The notes: generated by a model from the sequence alone, not told the origin. A DNA stretch of 64,000 bases from JAPLJU01 sp036725345 (GCA_036725345.1 DAIMEJ010000005.1:62001-126000), one strand, 5' to 3'; shown: positions 16,492 to 26,265, counted from the first letter of the stretch. A program made the numbers and translations.

Positions 16492-17559
16492 TCAGATCCA
16501 TTTTTTCTTTCTGAAGTAATAAATCATGATCGCCGCCACGGTGATCATGATCGCCCAGGCGAAGGCGTATCCGTAGCGCCACTTGACCTCCGGCAGGAAC
16601 TCGAAATTCATCCCGTAGACACCGGCGATGAAGGTCAGCGGGATGAAGATTGTCGCAATGATGGTCAGGACCTTCATGACCTCGTTGAGCCGGTTGCTGA
16701 TGCTCGACAAATAGATATCGAGCATCCCCGAAAGCATGTCCCGGTGGGTCTCGATGGTGTCCATCACCTGGATGGTGTGCTCGTAGACGTCGCGGAAGAA
16801 GATCTCCGTCGTCTTGTGAACCAGGGAGGACTCGGACCGCTCGAGGTGCAGAATGACCTCCCTCAGGGGCCAGACGGATTTTCGGAATATGAGCATTTTC
16901 TTCCGCAGCCTCTGGATGCCTTTCAGCGTCTGGGGCCGCGGGTCCGCCACCAGCCTGTCTTCGAGCGTTTCAATCTCCTCCCCGAGCTCTTCCATGATGA
17001 CGAAATAATGATCGACAACGGCGTCGATCAGAGAGTAGGCCAGATAGTCCGTGTCGCTCCTGCGGTGACGCCCCTTCCCGGACCGGATCCTCTCGCGGAC
17101 GGAGTCGAACACGGGGCTCTCCCGCTCCTGGAAGGAAATGACCACGTCCCGGTTTACGACGAGGCTGACCTGCTCCGCGCGGATTTCGCCGTTTTCCCCC
17201 TCGCTGCTCAGGGTCTTCAGGACGATGAAGAGGTAGTCGCCGAAATCCTCCAGCTTCGGTTGCTGGTCCGTGTTCATGATATCTTCGAGCAGAAGGGGGT
17301 GAATGTTGAAGTGGCATCCGATCTTTTCGATCACGTCCTTGTCGTGAATGCCGTCGATGCTGATCCACGTGACGGTCGGTTTACCCTTGTAAGGAAAGGC
17401 CTCGTCAACGGACCGCAGTTCTTTTTCCTCCACGCGGCTTTCATCGTAGTCCATGACTCGAATCTTCGGTTTCTCGACCAGCCGCTCCCCGATGTGGACC
17501 AGTGTGCCCGGGGGCAGGCCGGCCATCCTGGATGTCCTTGCATCTTTTTTCTTCGGCAT
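16492..17559 (-). CDS. corA: CorA family magnesium/cobalt transporter
   Basis: The 355-residue protein has a long acidic/helical cytoplasmic domain (1 to about 285) and two C-terminal transmembrane helices. The hallmark YGMNF follows the first helix (GVYGMNFEFLPEV), and the second helix is followed by a short basic tail. It mediates divalent cation entry as a homopentamer. GAGGTGGCCG precedes the ATG. No regulatory M-box was recognised upstream. Confidence 0.95.
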   Translation of the reverse strand: MPKKKDARTSRMAGLPPGTLVHIGERLVEKPKIRVMDYDESRVEEKELRSVDEAFPYKGKPTVTWISIDGIHDKDVIEKIGCHFNIHPLLLEDIMNTDQQPKLEDFGDYLFIVLKTLSSEGENGEIRAEQVSLVVNRDVVISFQERESPVFDSVRERIRSGKGRHRRSDTDYLAYSLIDAVVDHYFVIMEELGEEIETLEDRLVADPRPQTLKGIQRLRKKMLIFRKSVWPLREVILHLERSESSLVHKTTEIFFRDVYEHTIQVMDTIETHRDMLSGMLDIYLSSISNRLNEVMKVLTIIATIFIPLTFIAGVYGMNFEFLPEVKWRYGYAFAWAIMITVAAIMIYYFRKKKWI

Positions 17560-17735
17560 CGGCCACCTCGTTCTCCGCTCCCCCGGGCGCAGGGCGCGCC
17601 GGGGTTGTCGGGGCTTCCATGATGTTGAATAGAGGCTCGTCCGTCAGTGTGTCAAGAAAAATTCCTGTCCCCGCATCCGCCCGGAGAGTAAAAAAACCCC
17701 TGTCAATCCGATAGTTACTCAGTGTAAAAAATTTG

Positions 17736-17751
17736 TGGTATGAATTTTGCT
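17736..17751 (+). promoter_or_regulatory. Sigma-54-like promoter before the HDOD gene
   Basis: TGGTATGAATTTTGCT fits TGGCACG-N4-TTGCW at 10 of the 12 defined positions. The invariant GG (17737-17738) and GC (17749-17750) are 10 bp apart as required for RpoN. The predicted start site near 17762 lies 89 nt before the HDOD ATG. Confidence 0.5.
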
Positions 17752-17850
17752 CGTAATTCGTTCTTGAGGACCTGACCGCTCGACGGCAGGTACCTCTGAA
17801 CATCTGATGGGAGACCTAAAATCCCCGAACCGCCCGAGTCACCGGCCGAT

Positions 17851-18708
17851 ATGGAAACCATCGCTCTTCAAAAATTCGGCGAATTCCAGGTCGAGACCCA
17901 TGAAGACCTCGCCCGTCTGAGGGAGATCGAAACTCAGATTCTCGACAAGATGAACCTGGGTTTCTCCCCCGAAGTCATATCGATCCTCGACGATGAGGAC
18001 GCCCGCCAGGAGGACATCGAAAAGATCAAGCTGAAGCTCCGGCAGGATGTTCTCTCCCGTCTGATCGGCCGCGCGAATCTCGTCTCGCATTTCGGAAAAA
18101 CAAAAACAGGGGAGTCCCAGCAGTTTCTGAACGTGGTGATGCGGCTGGGCATGAAACCGGCAAAAGTCTATATCCTGGCTTTTTCCCTCTATTTTTCAAG
18201 TCCGGAACTGGAGGAACTGGCGGCCAGGAGTTTTTCCATGTCCATCATCGGCAGGATTCTCGCAAGACAGCTGGGTTTGAACGCGCTCGACCAGGACCGG
18301 GTGGAACTGGGCGCACTGCTGCTCGAAATGGGCAGAATTCCGATCGTTCTGTACGAAAAGCAAAACCATCAGAAGCTGGGGGGTGATTTCACCACCAGAT
18401 ACCACACTTATTTCGGCGTCCGGATGGTGCAGAAGTATTCGCTCCCCGATTATCTCGCCGGCGTCATCCTCAACCGGTCCTTCGGCATCGACGGGAACGG
18501 TTTTTCGGCAACGGCCGTCGTCGATCTTGCCCACTGCGTCGTGGAACGAAGTTTCACGCGTTCGGGAAAATTTGTCGTCCAATCCCAGAGCCAGGTCGCC
18601 AGCCAGACCGACGAGACCCTCCTGTCCACCATCAGCAACGCCTTCCAGACCATCGGATTGAGAAAATACCTGGAAATCAAAACGCCTTCCAGGCCCGCCG
18701 TCAGATAA
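17851..18708 (+). CDS. HDOD domain-containing protein
   Basis: The 285-residue cytoplasmic protein carries an HDOD domain (about 45-265), a degenerate HD-type fold. Visible family features are RANLVSHFGKTKTGE, LNVVMRLGMKPAKVYILAFS and the HTYFGVRMVQKYSLPDYLAGV segment. HDOD proteins have signalling or scaffold roles and seldom keep metal-binding HD residues. A sigma-54-like promoter lies upstream. The gene is convergent with the nitrilase gene, with only 18 bp between them. Confidence 0.85.
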   Translation: METIALQKFGEFQVETHEDLARLREIETQILDKMNLGFSPEVISILDDEDARQEDIEKIKLKLRQDVLSRLIGRANLVSHFGKTKTGESQQFLNVVMRLGMKPAKVYILAFSLYFSSPELEELAARSFSMSIIGRILARQLGLNALDQDRVELGALLLEMGRIPIVLYEKQNHQKLGGDFTTRYHTYFGVRMVQKYSLPDYLAGVILNRSFGIDGNGFSATAVVDLAHCVVERSFTRSGKFVVQSQSQVASQTDETLLSTISNAFQTIGLRKYLEIKTPSRPAVR

Positions 18709-18726
18709 GGCGAAGGAAAAGGCCCC

Positions 18727-19539
18727 TTATCCTCCCCGTGGTTTCTGCACCAGGGCACCATAGAGCCGGGGCCGCCGGTCAGCGAAGAGGTTGTTGTGCT
18801 CGTTGAGCTGTTTATCCCGCGCGGCCGCTGCATCCACCTCCGCTACATGGACCTCGTCGGTCTCCCGTCCGGCCCGGTAAAGGACATTGCCCCGGGGATC
18901 AACGATTTGACTTCGGCCGGTGTACACGAGCCTCTTTCCTCCCCGCTCCTCAGACCCCGTCCGGTTGCAGGTCACGGCAAAGACCCGATTTTCGAGACAC
19001 CGGGTGACCATCGCGTCCTGGCAGTAAGGCAGCACGAGATTGGCGCTGTGGCAGATGACATCGGCGCCCTTCAGAGCCAGGACCCTCGCCGTCTCCGGGA
19101 AGAACCAGTCGAAACAGACCATCACGCCCACACGGCAGGACCCGATCTCGAAGACTTCCGGTTCCTCTTCCCCGGGATGAAACCAGAGCTTCTCCTCGAA
19201 GAAGAGATGGATTTTCCGGTACGTGGCGACGTGGCCTCCGGGTGCGACCAGAACGGCGGCATTATAGATTCGGTCTCCGTCCCGCTCGGCAACCCCCGCC
19301 ACGATGTGGACCCCGGTATTCTCGGCCAGCCGGGACAGGGCTTCCGTGGTCCGCCCGCCGGGGACCTCCTCGGCAAGGTCCTGCACCTCTTTCCGCGAGG
19401 TGAAGAGATAGCCCGTGTTGAAGAGTTCCGGAAGGACGAGCAGGTCGGCCTCGACGCTTCCGATGAGGGAGGCCACGCTGGACAGATTTTTATCCACCTC
19501 CCCGAAGGCGGGATTGAACTGGACAAACCCGATCTTCAT
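18727..19539 (-). CDS. Carbon-nitrogen hydrolase (nitrilase superfamily)
   Basis: The 270-residue enzyme has the complete nitrilase-family triad: Glu38 (LVLPELFNTGY), Lys109 (YRKIHLF) and Cys142 (GVMVCFDWFFPE). It hydrolyses a carboxamide or nitrile-type C-N bond; omega-amidase, N-carbamoylputrescine amidase and beta-ureidopropionase are possible relatives, and I cannot choose between them. The start at 19539 is supported by GGGAGG 8 nt upstream and a family-typical MKIGFVQFNP beginning. Confidence 0.9.
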   Translation of the reverse strand: MKIGFVQFNPAFGEVDKNLSSVASLIGSVEADLLVLPELFNTGYLFTSRKEVQDLAEEVPGGRTTEALSRLAENTGVHIVAGVAERDGDRIYNAAVLVAPGGHVATYRKIHLFFEEKLWFHPGEEEPEVFEIGSCRVGVMVCFDWFFPETARVLALKGADVICHSANLVLPYCQDAMVTRCLENRVFAVTCNRTGSEERGGKRLVYTGRSQIVDPRGNVLYRAGRETDEVHVAEVDAAAARDKQLNEHNNLFADRRPRLYGALVQKPRGG

Positions 19540-19662
19540 CTGACACCTCCCTGGCATCTGGAATTTTCCGCTCACGTATATACCAGCATCGCCCGGGCCT
19601 GTCGACGGAATTCAAAAAAAATGCTCCCCCATCCGGCCCGTTGACGCTGATATTCGGGTATC

Positions 19663-19705
19663 AAAAAAAATCCCCCTCCATCCCGTTTCCGGAAAAGAGG
19701 GGGAC
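19663..19705 (-). terminator. Intrinsic terminator of beta-oxidation operon 1
   Basis: Read on the minus strand, GTCCCCCTC (19705-19697) pairs with GAGGGGGA (19678-19671), followed by eight T residues. It lies about 95 bp after the thiolase stop codon. The two arms are nearly identical in sequence to those of the terminator at 33156-33195 on the other strand. Confidence 0.8.
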
Positions 19706-19796
19706 AATTTCACCCAGGGGCGAGGTTCGAGAACCGAGGACCAGAAGTGGCTTTTCTTTTCCCTGGACCCGATACCCCATACCCGGGACCCTGTCT

Positions 19797-20984
19797 TTAC
19801 ACCATTTCGTAGATCCCCGCCGCACCCATGCCGCCGCCGATGCACATCGAAACGATGCAGCGCTTGGCGCCGCGTCTGCGGGCTTCGTGGATGATCTGCG
19901 CCGTGAGCTTCGCTCCCGTCGCTCCCAGCGGGTGGCCCAGCGCGATGGCGCCGCCGTTGGGGTTGATGTCCCCCTGGCGCCAGCGATCTTCTATCCCCAG
20001 CTGCCGAACGCTCGCGATGGCCTGCGACGCGAAGGCCTCGTTGATCTCGAAGAGGTCGATGTCCGCGAGCGTCAGTCCCGCGAGCTTCAGGACCTTCGGG
20101 ATTGCGACAGCGGGACCGATCCCCATCTCCTCGGGGGCGCAGCCGGCCACGGCATAACAGATGAGCCTGGCCGCCGGTTTGACACCGATATCCTTCGCCT
20201 TCTCTGACGACATGAGCAGGGCAAAGGCGGCGCCGTCCGTCATCTGCGAGGAGTTGCCCGCCGTGACGGATCCGCCGTTTTTGAATGCCGGTCTCAGCTT
20301 GCCGAGATCGGCCGGCGACGTGGGCCAGCGAACACCGTCGTCCATGCCGAAGGTATAGGCCTCCCGGACCCGCTTGCCGGCCTCATCCTTTTTGTAACGG
20401 TAAGCCTGGATCGGGATAATTTCCTCCTTGAACTTGCCGGACTGGATGGCCTCCGCGGCCCTGCGGTTGCTCTCAACGCCGAAGGCGTCCTGGTCTTCGC
20501 GGGAGACCTTGTAGTGGGTCGCCACGTTTTCCGCCGTGATGCCCATGGAAACATAGGTGTTCGGCCGGTCCCCCCAGTCGGGGTCGGGGCGGAAGACGCT
20601 CCCGCCCATGGGGATGTGGGACATGTTCTCCACGCCGCCCGCGATGATCACGTCGGACCACCCGGCTCTGATTTTCGCTGTCGCGTCCGCTATGGACTGA
20701 AGCCCCGAAGAGCAGAACCGGTTGATCGTCATCCCCGAAGTGGTTATCGGAAGCCCGGCACCGAGGGTCAAGACCCTCCCCATGTTCATGCCCTGCTCCG
20801 CCTCCGGGAAGGCGCACCCGACAATCAGATCGTCCACGTCTCCGGGCTTCAGCTGGGGCACCCTTGCCATGAGCCCTTTCAGGACCTGAATCCCCATCTC
20901 CTCCGCCCGGGTTCCGGCCAGCCCTCCCCTTCTGTATCGTCCGCCCGGACTTCTCACCGCATCGATAATAACGGCATCTTTCAT
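19797..20984 (-). CDS. fadA: Acetyl-CoA acyltransferase (thiolase)
   Basis: The 395-residue enzyme carries out thiolytic cleavage of 3-ketoacyl-CoA, the last beta-oxidation step, or the reverse condensation. The acyl-accepting Cys is in INRFCSSGLQ near residue 90, the catalytic His is in GGAIALGHPLGATGA near 350, and the second Cys is in CIGGGMGAAG near 380. It is the last gene of operon 1, starting 80 bp after the HAD-ECH gene. AGGGAGGTTAATC precedes the ATG. Confidence 0.95.
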   Translation of the reverse strand: MKDAVIIDAVRSPGGRYRRGGLAGTRAEEMGIQVLKGLMARVPQLKPGDVDDLIVGCAFPEAEQGMNMGRVLTLGAGLPITTSGMTINRFCSSGLQSIADATAKIRAGWSDVIIAGGVENMSHIPMGGSVFRPDPDWGDRPNTYVSMGITAENVATHYKVSREDQDAFGVESNRRAAEAIQSGKFKEEIIPIQAYRYKKDEAGKRVREAYTFGMDDGVRWPTSPADLGKLRPAFKNGGSVTAGNSSQMTDGAAFALLMSSEKAKDIGVKPAARLICYAVAGCAPEEMGIGPAVAIPKVLKLAGLTLADIDLFEINEAFASQAIASVRQLGIEDRWRQGDINPNGGAIALGHPLGATGAKLTAQIIHEARRRGAKRCIVSMCIGGGMGAAGIYEMV

Positions 20985-21064
20985 GATTAACCTCCCTTGT
21001 TCCGTGAACCCCTCAATGGATTGAGGCGTTTTCAGTCGTTCTATTTAACGGTCAAGAACCCTTT

Positions 21065-23482
21065 CTAGTTCCTCAGGGGCTTGCCGGTCTTCAGCATGCT
21101 CATGATCCGGTCCTGGGTCTTCCCTTCGCCGCAGAGGCTCAGGAAGGCTTCCCTTTCGAGATCCAGGATTTCCTGCTCGGACACGAACGTCCCTTCCGGG
21201 CAGTCGCCGCCCGATATGATATGGGCGAGCTTCTTGGCAATAAAGACATCGTAGTCCGACACGTAATTGCCGTGCCTCATGTTGTAGAGGACACCATCGG
21301 CGATGCCGCGGAAATTCTCGCCCATGACGGGGATCAGGGCGGGCGAGGGTTTGCGATAGAACTTCGAGAGCCCCAGCACGACCTGCTTGGCATCGTAGAT
21401 CTGCTGATCCCGGTTCAGCGATATGTTGTCGGACCTGCGGAAGTAGCCGAGTTCCATGGCCTCCATGGCGCTGGTCGCCACTTTCGCCGTACCGATGTTC
21501 TCAAAGACCTTCTGGTAATAGCCCTGGAGGTTGAGCCCCGTGGCAACGACGCCCTCCGGGATCCCCTCGGTGACGCGCACCATCAACTCCTTGGTGCCGC
21601 CTCCCGCCGGGATGACCCCAACACCGACCTCCACGAGGCCGACATAGGTCTCTCCGCAGGGCTGGCAGCGGGCCGCGTGCATGGAAACCTCGCAGCCACC
21701 GCCTAGGGTCAGGCCTGCCGGCGCCGAAACGACGGGTTTCGAAAGGTACTTCATCCGCATGTTGGCCTGCTGAAAGTCATTGACCAGTTTTTCGAGGATG
21801 TCCCAGTCCCCCTTCTGAATGGCAATGAGGACCTTGAAGATATTGGCGCCCGCAGAGAAGTTGCTCCCCTGGTTGCCCACGACGAGCCCCAGAAAGTCTT
21901 TCTCCACGATGTCGCAGCTCTCGAACATCATGGCGATGATGTCGTCGTCGATGGCGTTCATCTTGGTATGGAACTCCAGGCAGGCCACGCCGTCGCCGAT
22001 ATCGATGAGACTGGCGCCGGCGTTCGCCTTGATGACCTTCTTTTGCTCTTTCAAAGGCGCGAGGAAGATCATCTTCGGGCTCTCGGGTATCTTGACGTAT
22101 TTTTTCGTCTTGAAGTCGTAGGCATACTTCCCGTCGGCCTTTTCGGTGTAGAAGGAACCGAAGCCCCCCTTCAGCATCTCCTCGACGCTTGCGGGGACAG
22201 CTTTCTTGAGGGCCTTCATCACTTCGACGGCCTCTTTCACGCCGACGGCATCCCAGGTCTCGAAGGGGCCGAGTTGGTGGTTGTAACCCCACTTCATGGC
22301 GTTGTCTATCTCGACGACGCTGTCGCTGATCTCGGGAATCCGGTTGGCCGCGTAGATGAAGTTGTTGCAGAGGTACTCCCGGATGAGGTCGGCCGCGGCG
22401 TCCTTGGCGCCGAAGACCATCTTGAGCTTCTTCTCGAAGGGGACTTCGGCCTTCTTCGCTGCGCCGACGGACTCGTATTTCGGCACCTGCGGCGGGACGT
22501 ACGACATGGTCTTGTAATCCAGAACGAGCTTGAGCTTCTTTCCCTTTTCGTCCTTCGTCTTCTTGTAGAAACCCTGCTTCGTCTTGTTCCCGAGCCATTT
22601 GCGCTCCAGAAGCCCCTTGATGAATTCGGGGGGCAAGAAGAGATTTCGCATCTCATCCCCGGGCAGGGCCTCGTAGAGGTTTTTCATGACGTGGAAGGCC
22701 GTGTCCAGCCCCACGAGATCGAGTGTCCCGAAAATGGCGGAGCGGGGACGGCCGACGGCCGCGCCCAGAATGGCGTCAATCTCCTCGACCTTCATGCCTC
22801 GCTTCACCATGAGGTCGAAGGCGTTGGCCAAGTCGAAGACACCGATGCGGTTGGCGATGAAGTTGGGCACATCCTTGCACATCACGATCCCCTTGCCCAG
22901 CCGGTCCTCCCCGAAGCGGGTCATGAAATCGATGACTTCCCTCTTCGTCTCCTTCAGCGGGATGATCTCGAGGAGTTTCATGTAGCGGGGCGGGTTGAAA
23001 AAATGCGTCCCGAGGAACCGCTCTTTCAGCTTCGGGCTGAAGCTTTCGGCGATTTCGGCGATCCGGATGCCCGAGGTGTTGCTCGAAACGATGCAATCGG
23101 GTCCCACGATCTTCTCGACCTTCGCGAAGAGGTCCTGCTTGATTTTCAGATTCTCGACGACGGCCTCGATGACCCAGTCCACGCCGGCGAGCCACTTCAG
23201 GTGATCTTCGAAGTTGCCGACCCTGATCATGGACGCGTTCTTCGCCGTGAAGAAGCTGGCCGGTCTCGATCTCAGCGCCCCGTCGAGCCCCTTCTGGGCG
23301 AAACTGTTCCGCCAGGCCGGACTCTCCTTCGTCAGGCCCTTTGCCTTGTCCGCATCGGTGAGATCAAAGGGGACGATATCCAGGAGCACGCATTCGATGC
23401 CGCAGTTGGTCAGGTGGGCCGCAATGGCCGCGCCCATGACGCCGGCACCCAGTACCGCTGCTCGTTTGATTTCGTATGGCAT
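21065..23482 (-). CDS. fadB: 3-hydroxyacyl-CoA dehydrogenase / enoyl-CoA hydratase fusion (HAD first)
   Basis: This 805-residue bifunctional enzyme hydrates enoyl-CoA and oxidises 3-hydroxyacyl-CoA with NAD. The order is NAD-binding domain first (AAVLGAGVMGAAIAAHL, residues 8-24), HAD C-terminal domains to about 460, then a crotonase domain (about 480-700; GLTLGGGCEVSMHAARC and VGVIPAGGGTKELM). This is the FadN-like order, opposite to the fusion at 36248-38395. The gene lies between the thiolase and acyl-CoA dehydrogenase genes on one strand. GAGGAGG precedes the start. The symbol is by function only. Confidence 0.93.
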   Translation of the reverse strand: MPYEIKRAAVLGAGVMGAAIAAHLTNCGIECVLLDIVPFDLTDADKAKGLTKESPAWRNSFAQKGLDGALRSRPASFFTAKNASMIRVGNFEDHLKWLAGVDWVIEAVVENLKIKQDLFAKVEKIVGPDCIVSSNTSGIRIAEIAESFSPKLKERFLGTHFFNPPRYMKLLEIIPLKETKREVIDFMTRFGEDRLGKGIVMCKDVPNFIANRIGVFDLANAFDLMVKRGMKVEEIDAILGAAVGRPRSAIFGTLDLVGLDTAFHVMKNLYEALPGDEMRNLFLPPEFIKGLLERKWLGNKTKQGFYKKTKDEKGKKLKLVLDYKTMSYVPPQVPKYESVGAAKKAEVPFEKKLKMVFGAKDAAADLIREYLCNNFIYAANRIPEISDSVVEIDNAMKWGYNHQLGPFETWDAVGVKEAVEVMKALKKAVPASVEEMLKGGFGSFYTEKADGKYAYDFKTKKYVKIPESPKMIFLAPLKEQKKVIKANAGASLIDIGDGVACLEFHTKMNAIDDDIIAMMFESCDIVEKDFLGLVVGNQGSNFSAGANIFKVLIAIQKGDWDILEKLVNDFQQANMRMKYLSKPVVSAPAGLTLGGGCEVSMHAARCQPCGETYVGLVEVGVGVIPAGGGTKELMVRVTEGIPEGVVATGLNLQGYYQKVFENIGTAKVATSAMEAMELGYFRRSDNISLNRDQQIYDAKQVVLGLSKFYRKPSPALIPVMGENFRGIADGVLYNMRHGNYVSDYDVFIAKKLAHIISGGDCPEGTFVSEQEILDLEREAFLSLCGEGKTQDRIMSMLKTGKPLRN

Positions 23483-23536
23483 GATTTTTCCTCCTCATTT
23501 ATTTTTTCTGGAACCCTGCACAACGGGTCATGGTTT

Positions 23537-25402
23537 TCAGGCACTGAAGGACTCTTCGGCCATTTCAACGGGAGCCCGGTCGCCGACCTTGACGGCCTCG
23601 CACCGCGCCTTGATGGTGGAGAGGACGTTGACGGCGAAAAATCTCGCGGCGGAAACCTTTCCCTGGTAAAAGGCCACATCGGGCACCTGGTGGACGAGGG
23701 CCCTCTGTTTGCCCACGGAGCCCTTGGCGCCCTTTTCCGCATAGATGGTCTTCAGCCTCCGGGCGGCGATCTCGGCCTGCTGCATGAGCAGGGAGCCGAT
23801 GGCGACATCCCCGAAGAGCTCGAGGTAGGGCTGGGCATAGAGAATCGGGATGAGGAAACCGGCGCCCTTGCCCAGACGGAAGAAGTGCAGGGTCAGATCC
23901 GTCATGGCGTTCCGGGCTTCATCCAGGTACTGGCAGGCCTGTTTCAGTTCCTCGAATTCGCGCCCCGAAGAGATGATCGCGTTGAGGATCTCGACCATGC
24001 CGAGGAGGTGCATGCCCTTCTTCATGCCGATTTTCCTGCCCACGAGGTCCAGGGCCTGGATGCCGTTCGTGCCCTCGTAGATCGCCGTGATCTTGCAGTC
24101 CCGGAGGTAATGCTCCACGGGATACTCGGAGCAGTAACCGTAACCCCCGTAGACATCGACGGCTTTGGAACAGACGAGGAAGGATTTGTCGGAGATATAG
24201 GCCTTGCAGATGGGGACCAGGACCTCCACCATCCCCTGCCACTTTTCCTTCTCCTCTTTTGTATCAGCCGATTCTTCCATGTCGATGCAGAAGTGCGCGT
24301 AGTAAAGCAGCGCCCGCATGCCCTCCAAATGGGCCTTCATCCAGAGGAGCGTCCGGCGGATGTCCGGGTGGCGGATGATCGGGACGGGGCGCGCATCGGG
24401 GTTTTTCATTTCGAAGATCTCCGTCCCCTGGATTCTCTCCATGGCGTATTGAACGGCGTGCTCATAGGCCGCCGAGGCGCAACCCAGGGCCTGATTGCCC
24501 ACCTCCAGTCTCGCTTCGTTCATGAGCTTGAACATGATCCGCATGCCGTCACGTTCCCGGCCCAGCAGCTCCCCGACGCACTGGCCGTCTTCACCGAAAA
24601 CAAGCGTGCAGGTCGCCGAGCCCTTGATGCCCATCTTGTGTTCGATGTTCCCCGTCTTCACGTCGTTGAACTCCCCGATGGAGCCGTCCGGCTTCACGCG
24701 GTACTTGGGAACGGCGAAGATGGATATGCCTCTCGTCCCCGGGGGATCCCCCTCGATCCTCGCCAGCACGGCGTGGACGATGTTGGGGGTGATGTCGTGA
24801 TCGCCGCTCGAGATGAAGATCTTGTTGCCCGAGATGCTGTAAGTGCCGTCGGGAAGCTTCTTCGCCGTGGTCTTGAGGGCGCCGACGTCGCTGCCCGCCC
24901 CCGGTTCCGTAAGGCACATCGTCCCTCCCCACTCCCCGCTGTACATTTTGCCCATGTACTTGTCCTTCTGTTCCTTCGTGCCGAACGCTTCGACGAGTCC
25001 CCCCGCTCCGTTTGTCAGACTCGGGTACATGACGAAGGAAAAGTTGGCGGCGTTGAAGAGTTCGTAGCAGGCCCCCGTCACGACGACGGGCATGCCCTGC
25101 CCTCCCACTTCGGGGCTTCTCATCGCGTTGAGCCACCCGCCTTCCGCGAACTTCCTGTACGCCTCGTGGTAGGACTTGGGGACGAAGACCTTCCCCTCTT
25201 TGAAGGCCGCGCCCACTTTGTCCCCGTCCTCGTGGGTCGGCAGAATGACCTCGACGGCCATCTTCTCGGCCTCGTTCAGCATCATGTCGACTGTTTCCTT
25301 GGAGTAATCGGCGTAAAGTTCACGGCCGAAAAGCTTCTGAATGTCGAGCTGTTCATATAGAATGAAATCCTGGTCTCTCCTGTTTACCAATGTGTTACCC
25401 AT
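23537..25402 (-). CDS. Acyl-CoA dehydrogenase with extra C-terminal domain
   Basis: The 621-residue flavoprotein oxidises acyl-CoA to trans-2-enoyl-CoA, passing electrons to ETF. It contains the family signature MCLTEPGAGSDVGALKT (about 160) and the KIFISSGDHDIT region, while DVYGGYGYCSEYPVEHYLRD near 420 corresponds to the QxxGGxGY...R active-site segment. An added ~120-residue C-terminal domain makes it longer than the usual 380 residues, as in the 600-residue ACAD class common in syntrophs. It follows the TetR gene by 37 bp. Confidence 0.95.
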   Translation of the reverse strand: MGNTLVNRRDQDFILYEQLDIQKLFGRELYADYSKETVDMMLNEAEKMAVEVILPTHEDGDKVGAAFKEGKVFVPKSYHEAYRKFAEGGWLNAMRSPEVGGQGMPVVVTGACYELFNAANFSFVMYPSLTNGAGGLVEAFGTKEQKDKYMGKMYSGEWGGTMCLTEPGAGSDVGALKTTAKKLPDGTYSISGNKIFISSGDHDITPNIVHAVLARIEGDPPGTRGISIFAVPKYRVKPDGSIGEFNDVKTGNIEHKMGIKGSATCTLVFGEDGQCVGELLGRERDGMRIMFKLMNEARLEVGNQALGCASAAYEHAVQYAMERIQGTEIFEMKNPDARPVPIIRHPDIRRTLLWMKAHLEGMRALLYYAHFCIDMEESADTKEEKEKWQGMVEVLVPICKAYISDKSFLVCSKAVDVYGGYGYCSEYPVEHYLRDCKITAIYEGTNGIQALDLVGRKIGMKKGMHLLGMVEILNAIISSGREFEELKQACQYLDEARNAMTDLTLHFFRLGKGAGFLIPILYAQPYLELFGDVAIGSLLMQQAEIAARRLKTIYAEKGAKGSVGKQRALVHQVPDVAFYQGKVSAARFFAVNVLSTIKARCEAVKVGDRAPVEMAEESFSA

Positions 25403-25439
25403 GGAAGCCTCCCTTCGATCGGTTTTTCTGATTTAATCA

Positions 25440-26129
25440 TTATTGCTCTGTTTCCACGGCGGTGGTCAGTCCCCGCAGAAAAACATCCAGACCGCCGCTG
25501 ACCGTTGAACGGACTCTCTCCTCCCGGGTTTCCTCCCGTCCGGTGAAAAGATGCAGGGCGATGACGCCGTTCAGAAGGCCCCAGAGGGCGTTCCGGCACT
25601 GCCGGATGTTCCGGCAACCCGGGAATTCCCCCCTGTCAATCCCGTACTGGAAGATCCGCTCGATGATGCCGATGGTTTTGTTGGTGTTGCGGATGATATG
25701 GTCGTTGATCTGCTCGGAAATGTTGAGCGGGTTGGGCTGGACCATGAACATCATGAGAATCCGGAAGAGTTCCCGTTCATTCAGGAAGAAATCGGTATAG
25801 ATCCGGGCGAAACGGTTCAGGACCTCCGACGCGCTGTCCCCGCCCACGAAGATGTCGGCAACGCGTTCGTGAAATTTCTCGATGTCCCGGATGAGAACCT
25901 GGGCATAAATTTCTTCCTTGCTCTTGAAATAAAGGTAGATGGCGCCTTTGCTCAGCTGGGCCCGCTGGGCGATGGAGTCCACCGTCACGGCCTTGAATCC
26001 TTTTTTCATGAAATCCCGGCGTGCGGCCTTCAGGATGGTCTCCCGCCTCCGTTCTTTTTCCCGGTGTCTTCTTCCCTCAAGTCCCAAAATCTCCGACCTC
26101 CCGCCCGGCATCCCTTCGATTTTGAACAT
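25440..26129 (-). CDS. TetR/AcrR family regulator of beta-oxidation operon 1
   Basis: The 229-residue protein has an N-terminal TetR DNA-binding domain (about 20-75; TVDSIAQRAQLSKGAIYLYF) and an all-helical ligand-binding C-terminal domain. As first gene of the operon it probably represses fad genes until acyl-CoA binds, by analogy with other TetR-type fatty-acid regulators. The start at 26129 has no clear ribosome site; a start at 26111 is possible. Palindromes that may be its operator abut the start codon. Confidence 0.9.
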   Translation of the reverse strand: MFKIEGMPGGRSEILGLEGRRHREKERRRETILKAARRDFMKKGFKAVTVDSIAQRAQLSKGAIYLYFKSKEEIYAQVLIRDIEKFHERVADIFVGGDSASEVLNRFARIYTDFFLNERELFRILMMFMVQPNPLNISEQINDHIIRNTNKTIGIIERIFQYGIDRGEFPGCRNIRQCRNALWGLLNGVIALHLFTGREETREERVRSTVSGGLDVFLRGLTTAVETEQ

Positions 26130-26131
26130 TG

Positions 26132-26153
26132 GTCACTTTGTGACTGATGGTCA
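26132..26153. promoter_or_regulatory. Candidate TetR operator with overlapping palindromes
   Basis: GTCACTTTGTGAC (26132-26144) is a perfect inverted repeat with a 3-bp centre. It overlaps TGACTGATGGTCA (26141-26153), a TGAC-N5-GTCA palindrome. The sites touch the TetR start codon. A related half-site, AGTCACCAAT, recurs at 26291-26300, near the promoter region of the divergent DRTGG operon. Binding is inferred from position and symmetry. Confidence 0.5.
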
Positions 26154-26265
26154 ATTACTACACCCCCTCCGGGCGTTTGTCAAGAAAAATGTAAGAATAT
26201 TTTTTTTGCTTGAATCCTCAAGGAATTCGCGCCTGTTTGCATGATAAATTCATGGAATAATTTTA

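Noticed and set aside
21968..25360. A 1130-codon plus-strand frame opposite the fad operon 1 genes
   Set aside because: It is antisense to three clearly real genes with good motifs and ribosome sites. Long antisense frames are expected in GC-rich DNA, and the translation is low in complexity with no recognisable family.
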